Assembly: GCA_030612385.1 (NCBI GenBank)
Contig: JAUWNZ010000001.1
Coordinates: 1-20,637 of the forward strand
Length of the DNA stretch: 20,637 nucleotides
Source: Pseudomonadota bacterium
GTDB taxonomy: Bacteria; Desulfobacterota; Syntrophia; Syntrophales; JADFWA01
Reading direction: 5' to 3'
Below, piece by piece: positions 16,304-20,637 of this stretch. The notes below the pieces were generated by a model. It searched no databases and was not told where the DNA came from. It saw nothing but the letters and a program-made list of their open reading frames with translations. Position 1 is the first letter of the stretch. Every line of letters begins with the position of its first letter. Both the position numbers and the translations under genes were made by a program.

Positions 16304-17083
16304 ATGGGTAAGGTGACTTTAATTAAAGAAGAGAAAATTGCTGTATTGACCATTAACAGACCCGATGTCAAGAATGCTCTTGATCTGGATACTTATGAAG
16401 AGTTTGGGGAAGCGGTTGAAGAGATAAAACGTGATTCAGATGTCAGAGTTGCGGTTATAACCGGAGCAGGGGATTCCTTTTGCGCCGGTCTTGACCTGAA
16501 GTTTGCGGCAACTATAAAGAGTATGAGTGCAACGGAGGTGGTAAGCCTTATTAAACGACTCCAGGAAATATTTACCTTTGAAAATGTGGGTAAACCCGTA
16601 ATCTCGGCGGTTAAGGGATACACCCTGGGAAATGGCTGTGATATTGCTCTCGCGTCTGACTTTGTGATAGCGGCTGAAAACGCAAAAATCGGCATGATTT
16701 ATACAAACCTGGGATTGATCCCCGATATGGGAGGGACATTCAGACTTCCACGGCTTGTAGGCCTGGCAATGGCCAAAGAACTCATTCTTACAGGGGAGCA
16801 GATTGATGCCAAACGGGCTCTGGAAATAGGTATGATCAATAAGGTGGTCACAGCGGAGAAATTGATGGATGAGACAATGGGGTTCGCCGGTAAACTTGCC
16901 GGTAGGTCCCCGGTAGCTTTGGCCATGGCAAAAGCGGCCATCAACAAGGGTCTTGGAGTGGACTTGTGCGTTGCGCAGGATTTTGAGGCATATATACAGA
17001 GCGTCTGTTTGCAAAGCGATGATGTTGCAGAGGCAATAAACGCTTTCCTGGAGAAAAGAAAGCCAAACTTTAAAGGAAAGTGA
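16304..17083 (+). CDS. Enoyl-CoA hydratase/isomerase family protein (crotonase)
   Basis: This 259-residue cytoplasmic protein has the crotonase fold and the usual length. Both oxyanion-hole segments are present: GAGDSFCAGLDL (near 56-67) and GYTLGNGCDIALASDF (near 106-121). The two glutamates of classical hydratases are replaced: the first by Asp in GNGCD, the second by Tyr in KIGMIYTNLGLIP. Instead there is an Asp in GLIPDMGGTFRLPRLVG, as in PaaG-like isomerases. It is therefore more likely an acyl-CoA isomerase or a related activity than a simple hydratase; the substrate is unknown. It has a clear ribosome site (CGAGGAGA) and no acyl-CoA neighbours in the window. Confidence 0.87.
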   Translation: MGKVTLIKEEKIAVLTINRPDVKNALDLDTYEEFGEAVEEIKRDSDVRVAVITGAGDSFCAGLDLKFAATIKSMSATEVVSLIKRLQEIFTFENVGKPVISAVKGYTLGNGCDIALASDFVIAAENAKIGMIYTNLGLIPDMGGTFRLPRLVGLAMAKELILTGEQIDAKRALEIGMINKVVTAEKLMDETMGFAGKLAGRSPVALAMAKAAINKGLGVDLCVAQDFEAYIQSVCLQSDDVAEAINAFLEKRKPNFKGK

Positions 17084-17388
17084 GCGTAACTATACGGGTT
17101 CAAGGTTAGAGAGCGGTGAAAATTGGTAACCGTTCACGGCTTGAAACTTGAAATTGGAAAGTAGAAATTTGGGAAAGATGAAACGAGTTTACGAGTTCAG
17201 ACTTCTTTAATTTCAAGGTTTATTGTTTCTAAAGTGCTTTAATTTAAGCAATTTACAGAATAGTTGTAAAATTGGACAACCGTTAATTAACCAGTCTATA
17301 ACATAGCCAAATTACAGAATAAATTATTTTTGGATTGATTGCCTAAAGATAAATATCATTGCAAATCAATAAGTTAGCCTAAGAAGCA
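17084..17388. other. AT-rich gap with GTTCAAG/CTTGAA inverted words
   Basis: No gene is seen. Near the start, TTCAAG (17099-17104) and CTTGAA (17140-17145) are inverted around GTGAA and TTCAC words, similar to the repeats at the window start. The transcript could fold into a hairpin after the crotonase gene, but no T-run follows. From about 17200 the sequence becomes strongly AT-rich and without recognisable signals. Confidence 0.4.
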
Positions 17389-17487
17389 ATGTCCAAAAAT
17401 TTAAAGTCAGATTATATAAGTCTGGAGTTAGATGTTTACAAATTGGCAGAAGAGTTACCGGATATCTCTCTGTGCCAATATAAGTGA
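17389..17487 (+). pseudogene. Truncated four-helix-bundle (S23-like) protein remnant
   Basis: An ATG opens a 32-codon frame, MSKNLKSDYISLELDVYKLA and then EELPDISLCQYK, ending in TGA. The first 25 residues resemble the N-terminus of the four-helix-bundle proteins (23S rRNA intervening-sequence protein family), which are normally about 115-130 residues and continue with a conserved RSSDSIAANIAEG-type segment. Nothing like that follows in any frame, so this looks like a 5' fragment left by deletion or recombination. The match is from memory, so confidence is moderate. AAGAAG lies 2-8 bases upstream. Confidence 0.45.
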
Positions 17488-17568
17488 GACACTTCCCTAT
17501 CCATAATTTAGAAGGTTCCTTCCCATTTTAAGTGGGTAACGATATTTAATAGGTTCTACTCGATCATT

Positions 17569-17814
17569 TCACAGTCCTTCAATTAGCTTGTAATACTCCT
17601 TGAGAGTACGAATGGATTCCATCGTGGCTTGGAACAAGATCCAACTGAGAACAAGGATTCCTATTGTGAGTCCGATCTTCCATGCCCGCGCCGTTTCTGG
17701 ACGCCACCAAATCAGGGGCAACGCCAGAGGCCCCACACAACAGACTGCGATGATAATAAAGGATTTTCGGAAATACCATTGAATCTTTTCCTCTGCAAAG
17801 CGTGGGTGGTTTAG
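17569..17814 (-). pseudogene. Two-helix membrane protein frame without a normal start (N-terminally truncated?)
   Basis: On the minus strand, directly after the flavoprotein stop, an open frame (17814 to TGA at 17571-17569) encodes a clearly protein-like sequence. It includes QWYFRKSFIIIAVCCVGPLA and LPLIWWRPETARAWKIG, with two membrane helices, ending in SIRTLKEYYKLIEGL. It resembles the C-terminal half of small zinc-ribbon membrane proteins that I recall from Desulfobacterota. No ATG, GTG or TTG precedes the conserved part. The only candidate is ATT at 17784-17782, behind GAGG at 5 bases, which would give 71 residues. The ATG-initiated frame overlapping it (17779) reads nonsense. Either the N-terminal zinc ribbon has been lost or a rare start codon is used. 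Confidence 0.55.
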
Positions 17815-19052
17815 TTATTTGCGGCGCTTCGTCCTGCCAGCCAGCCGGTTGAAAATGCCGTCTGCAGATTGTATCCACCTGTGTCACCCTGAATATCGAG
17901 CAGCTCTCCTGCAATGAAGAGCCCCTTTGTTTTCCTCGATTCCATTGTCCTGGGGTCAATCTCCCGGGTATCTATTCCTCCTGCCGTAATAATTGCTTCG
18001 GCGAAAGGTCTGTATCCGGTTACCTCCAGCCGGAAATCTTTGAGCCAGGTCCTGAGGCGCTTACGTTCTTTTGCAGAGATATTGCAGGCAGTGCGATCGA
18101 CAGGTATATCAATGAAATTCAGGCAAACAGGAACCATTTCCCGAGGAACCAGCCCACGCAGAAAGCTGCTTATTTGCTCCCTGCCCCGCGAAGCAATGTC
18201 GCGCAGAAGACGTTCATCAAGTTTTTTTTCATCAAGGGCGGGTTTGAGATCAATGGAAAAGGTAACTTTGTGCCCGTTGCGCAAGCTGTCCACTGCTGCA
18301 CCGCTCAGTGTAAGAATTGAAGGTCCCGTTATCCCGAATTCGGTAAAGACGATCTCACCAAATTGTTCTCTTTTTTTCCTACCATTGATGAGCATTCGGG
18401 TTTTGACATTTCGAAGATTGAGTCCAGTCATTTTTTTTGCTTCATCTCCCGATGTTTCAAGCGGGACAAGCGCCTGGCGGACCGGGATTATTGTATGCCC
18501 CGCGGATTCGGAAAGGCTGTAGCCGTCTCCGGTTGAACCTGTCGCAGGATAGGAGACCCCTCCCGTAGCAAGAATAACGGCATCACAGGGGATTTCCTTG
18601 CCTTGAGAAAGAACACCAGTGAGGCGTTCATTATGTGTCAGTATTTTATCAACAGGAGCGGAATGTATGATCCGAACCCCGGACTTTTTATTCCACCGCA
18701 GAAGAACGCTATGGACATCCGGCGCTTTGCCGCTTGCAGGGAAAACACGGCCGCCTCTTTCAGTTACCAACTTCAGGCCCAGTTCATTGAAGAATTCTAT
18801 GAGATCGGTATTGAAGAACCGGGCAAAGGTTTGCCGAAGAAAAGGGCCGGTTTTGCCGAAATGGGAAATAAAGTCAGATACCTCGGCGATATTTGTGATA
18901 TTGCAGCGGCCCTTTCCTGTAATACAAAGTTTTAGACCGGTACGTTTCATTTTTTCAAGCAGAAGTGTATCAGCTCCTGCTTCAGCTGCCTGTCCCGCAG
19001 CCATAAGCCCTGCCGGGCCGCCGCCTATGACAATTACTCTTCGTGCCTTCAT
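17811..19052 (-). CDS. BaiN/HI0933-family FAD-dependent oxidoreductase
   Basis: This 413-residue flavoprotein begins with a dinucleotide-binding motif VIGGGPAGLMAAGQAAEAG and the family signature KLCITGKGRCNITN. It continues with VILATGGVSYPATGSTGDGYSLSESAGH-type motifs and ends with GLFIAGELLDIQGDTGGYNLQ, the C-terminal FAD contact seen across the HI0933/YhiN/BaiN family. Members are soluble and bind FAD; a few reduce unsaturated bile-acid intermediates, but most have no known substrate. ATG 19052 starts the conserved part. The upstream gap (19053-19107) has no clear promoter. Its stop is directly followed by the membrane-protein frame, suggesting a former two-gene unit. Confidence 0.9.
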   Translation of the reverse strand: MKARRVIVIGGGPAGLMAAGQAAEAGADTLLLEKMKRTGLKLCITGKGRCNITNIAEVSDFISHFGKTGPFLRQTFARFFNTDLIEFFNELGLKLVTERGGRVFPASGKAPDVHSVLLRWNKKSGVRIIHSAPVDKILTHNERLTGVLSQGKEIPCDAVILATGGVSYPATGSTGDGYSLSESAGHTIIPVRQALVPLETSGDEAKKMTGLNLRNVKTRMLINGRKKREQFGEIVFTEFGITGPSILTLSGAAVDSLRNGHKVTFSIDLKPALDEKKLDERLLRDIASRGREQISSFLRGLVPREMVPVCLNFIDIPVDRTACNISAKERKRLRTWLKDFRLEVTGYRPFAEAIITAGGIDTREIDPRTMESRKTKGLFIAGELLDIQGDTGGYNLQTAFSTGWLAGRSAANN

Positions 19053-19107
19053 ATACGTTGGTTCTCTTGAATCCTCAACCTGCTCCTGTGGGGTTTATGA
19101 CAGGAAT

Positions 19108-19227
19108 TTAAAGATAGTCAATATGCCACCATGAATGACGACCACCTTCCCTTAAAAATTCGCAACCATTATTGCGAAGATATTTAAGTAATTCTTTTTT
19201 TGTGACGGCAGTATATAGATTGTTCAC
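19108..19227 (-). pseudogene. hicA: Truncated hicA toxin gene
   Basis: On the minus strand GTG 19227 opens a 39-codon frame, behind a good ribosome site (TGGAGG). The product carries the HicA core KKELLKYLRNNGCEFLREGG followed by RHSWWH, including the catalytic His, then diverges after WWH and stops at IDYL. Full HicA toxins are about 60-80 residues and continue with a conserved PRH segment. That part, and any hicB antitoxin, is missing downstream. HicA mRNA interferases cleave mRNA, so loss of the 3' end would make it inactive. It sits right after an attC-like site, in the position of a gene cassette, and appears cut off by the junction with the flavoprotein region. Confidence 0.7.
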
Positions 19228-19263
19228 AGGTATACCTCCAAATAAATTTGATAATCATTATGC

Positions 19264-19325
19264 ACATAACGTCCAGCATAAGGCGCGGCGGCTTTTTGCG
19301 ATCCGCTGCAAGAGCATGGTTAGGT
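19264..19325 (-). other. attC: attC-like site (integron recombination site) after the YjdF-like gene
   Basis: Read on the minus strand, this 62-base site starts with ACCTAAC (fits RYYYAAC) and ends with GTTATGT (one mismatch to GTTRRRY, a common environmental variant). Between them are imperfectly complementary arms, GCAGCGG near 19307-19301 and CCGCCGC near 19290-19284, around a short loop. The stop codon of the YjdF-like gene lies inside the first core site, the typical layout of a gene cassette. No integrase gene is in the window. Confidence 0.65.
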
Positions 19326-19916
19326 TACCGCTTCGCGCAACTGCCTATCGTGTAATCTGCCAAGTGTTCCTAAAGCGACGACAGCGCCAAGAAATGCAAG
19401 CCCCATATCCGATTGAGTGTCCCATACGTACCCTTGAGTTCCGAGGAATGCCTCTGCGGACTTGCCCGAAAGGAGCGCAACCCACCACTCAAGAAGTTCG
19501 TAAAAGGCACTGATCGCCAAACAAAGAGAAACCACGATCACCTGAAGCCATCGGGCTCCATTTACGACATTTGCTCGAATAAACACCTCCCGAGCTATCA
19601 CCGCCGGAACGAAACCTTGAGCGAAATGTCCGACCTTGTCGTAATTATTTCGCGTCCAACCGAAGACACTTGCGAGATAATCGAAAAATGGAACTTCAGC
19701 ATAAGTGTAGTGCCCCCCGATCATCAGAATCACACAATGGGCGAGAACCAAAATGTACGAAAGCCTCGTGAGCGGAAAACGGTTTTCAGTCAGCGCCAAC
19801 ACCAAAAGGCCGATAATGGCCGGACCCACCTCCAAAGCCCACGTGAGATAGTCCTTGGGGGCAATTCCAGACCAAATGAGTACAAGAAAATAGACTGACA
19901 GCCATGCAATACGCAT
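19320..19916 (-). CDS. YjdF/DUF2238-family inner-membrane protein (cassette gene)
   Basis: The 198-residue protein is an integral membrane protein with about six hydrophobic segments (for example LSVYFLVLIWSGIA, VGPAIIGLLVLAL and LQVIVVSLCLAISAFYELLE). It has the DUF2238 hallmarks GHYTYAEVPFFDYL, RNNYDKVGHFAQGFVPA and GYVWDTQSDMG; acidic and His residues in these loops are conserved in the family. The function of YjdF-type proteins is unknown. I use ATG 19916 (behind TAGGGG) rather than the TTG one codon upstream. It lies between two attC-like sites, in the same orientation as the array, with the stop in the downstream site, so it reads as a mobile integron cassette of about 670 bases. Confidence 0.88.
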   Translation of the reverse strand: MRIAWLSVYFLVLIWSGIAPKDYLTWALEVGPAIIGLLVLALTENRFPLTRLSYILVLAHCVILMIGGHYTYAEVPFFDYLASVFGWTRNNYDKVGHFAQGFVPAVIAREVFIRANVVNGARWLQVIVVSLCLAISAFYELLEWWVALLSGKSAEAFLGTQGYVWDTQSDMGLAFLGAVVALGTLGRLHDRQLREAVT

Positions 19917-19935
19917 CAATTCCCCTACACTCTTA

Positions 19936-20052
19936 ACCTAACGACCCAGCTAACTTGCCCAAACGGGAACTGTGATTATGCAAAAAGAATGTAAACACGA
20001 AAATGCGCAAGAGCCAACAGGCGCGGCCCTTTTGGGTCAAGTTGAGCGTTTT
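19936..20052 (-). other. attC: attC-like site upstream of the YjdF-like cassette, interrupted by an intron
   Basis: On the minus strand the site ends with GTTAGGT (19942-19936), a full match to GTTRRRY. Inner arms pair strongly: GCTCAACTTGACCC (20047-20034) with GGGCAAGTTAGC (19960-19949), with single unpaired bases as in real attC sites. A long variable loop lies between. The other core should be RYYYAAC. AAAAC is present at 20052-20048, and GCCTA reappears at 20549-20545 on the far side of the intron, so GCCTAAC is reconstructed give or take a few A residues. Confidence 0.6.
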
Positions 20053-20544
20053 GTGTACGCCCGGCATGGGCGTGAACTTATGGGGTGAGACTTCGACTGA
20101 GCTCAGCCGAAGTCAAGTCCCCTATATCTGAACCCTGCTAATATGGTGAACATATTAGCAAAAGTATTAGCCGAAGGCAAGGGCGTTTCCATGAGGAAGG
20201 GTCTGAAGGAAGCCGGAGTGCAAAGCTATGAGCCGACGGACAGAAACAGCATACAAGGCCAGGTTTCCGGGTAAGTTAGCACAACATAACGAAGCCCAGG
20301 GTTCAGGAGATATGGTAAATGCTGCGGTTGTGTAGCGAAAGTTCACGTCCTTATCCGGGGAGATCTGCTCGACATGCAGTTCGCATGGGGCACGTTATTG
20401 AACTGACCGACCCAAATGAACACCTGCTACTATGGGTGAACATTCATTATCCGGCCATGGCTCGATAAGTTCCGTGAAACGCCCCGTGCGGACCCACATG
20501 CCGGGTGGTGTTGGTGTTGGGGGTTAAACTCCTCCTTACCCGAT
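20053..20544 (+). mobile_element. ORF-less group II intron inserted in an attC core
   Basis: About 492 bases look like a complete group II intron ribozyme without a reverse-transcriptase ORF. The 5' end is GTGTACG followed by a stem (ACGCCC 20057-20062, GGGCGT 20068-20073). Domain I stems include TGCTAATATG 20136-20145 paired with CATATTAGCA 20151-20160. The region 20170-20400 (GGAGTGCAAAGC, CAGGTTTCCGGGTAAG, TTATCCGGGGAGATCTG) resembles domains I-IV of bacterial introns known to me. A domain V-like hairpin lies at about 20480-20510 but has mismatches. Domain VI is at about 20515-20540 with a candidate branch-point A at 20538, 7 bases from the end CCCGAT. Boundaries are uncertain by 2-3 bases. 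Any splicing would need a maturase from elsewhere. Confidence 0.72.
20089..20114. repeat. 26-base palindrome inside an intron stem-loop
   Basis: The arms GACTTCGACTGAG (20089-20101) and CTCAGCCGAAGTC (20102-20114) are complementary except for one A-C pair. It sits in the loop of a domain I stem, GGGG (20082-20085) and CCCC (20119-20122). The bases left and right (TGA and AAGT) would join into a short ordinary loop if the palindrome were removed. Palindromes containing ACTTCGACTGAGC-like words are common dispersed repeats in several bacterial groups. Confidence 0.65.
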
Positions 20545-20637
20545 TAGGCGAACATGTTGATATTATTATATTTTTGTGTATTTAAACCAGCAACATAAGT
20601 CAAACGGAGACTTGACCCCTTTCCCCTTTCCCTTGAA
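20545..20637. other. 3' flank of the intron with CCCTTT repeats
   Basis: It starts with TAGGCG, read here as the second half of the interrupted attC core. An AT-rich stretch follows, then GTCAAAC and a short spacer to GACTTGAC (inverted GTCAA words), and a pyrimidine-rich repeat CCCCTTTCCCCTTTCCC at about 20616-20632. No ORF is seen. In the array model this would be the 3' end of the preceding cassette. Confidence 0.35.

Noticed and set aside
17579..17959. A 126-codon minus-strand ORF spanning the flavoprotein end
   Set aside because: It is out of frame with both the flavoprotein and the membrane-protein frame, and its translation has no protein character.
19413..19898. A 161-codon + strand ORF opposite the YjdF-like gene
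   Set aside because: It is antisense to a clear DUF2238 gene and reads as low-quality sequence; it is a shadow frame.
1..20637. CRISPR array, phage genes, or a dedicated defence operon
   Set aside because: No regularly spaced repeats of 25-40 bases, no cas genes and no phage structural genes were seen; the only defence-like gene is the broken hicA.

Overview
The window reads as chromosomal DNA of an anaerobic deltaproteobacterium (Desulfobacterota, perhaps near the Syntrophales/Syntrophobacterales). That placement is an inference. It rests on a DUF39 homocysteine-biosynthesis protein, a compact pilMNOPQ operon, a DUF374 acyltransferase beside kdsD, a crotonase of acyl-CoA metabolism and moderate GC. 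No rRNA gene or other phylogenetic anchor is present.

Region 1 (1-7656) is a housekeeping block on the + strand. It carries nrnA-truB-rpsO-pnp, the tail of the widespread nusA-infB-rbfA translation/RNA-decay operon, then an M16 zinc peptidase overlapping the end of pnp, a repeat-filled gap, dut, and a DUF39 sulfur-transfer protein. Region 2 (7657-12808) holds a dispersed repeat, a small FtsB-like division protein, and pilM-pilN-pilO-pilP-pilQ with overlapping or nearly abutting genes: the cytoplasmic/inner-membrane alignment complex and outer-membrane secretin of a type IV pilus. Region 3 (12809-17083) holds queF, a second copy of the dispersed repeat, kdsD converging on a DUF374 acyltransferase, a tRNA-Val(CAC) with its own promoter and terminator, a short unknown protein, and a crotonase with atypical active-site residues.

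Region 4 (17084-20637) is the accessory part. An AT-rich stretch carries a truncated four-helix-bundle ORF. A two-helix membrane-protein reading frame without a normal start codon follows a BaiN/HI0933-type flavoprotein (minus strand). Beyond it lies what looks like a small integrase-less integron cassette array (CALIN) on the minus strand: a YjdF/DUF2238 membrane-protein cassette with an attC-like site at each end and a truncated hicA toxin gene in the next cassette position. The outer attC is interrupted in its core site by an ORF-less group II intron of about 490 nt in the opposite orientation, and a domain I loop of that intron appears to carry a 26-bp palindromic insert. This nested arrangement (palindrome in intron in attC in cassette array) is the most interesting thing in the window.
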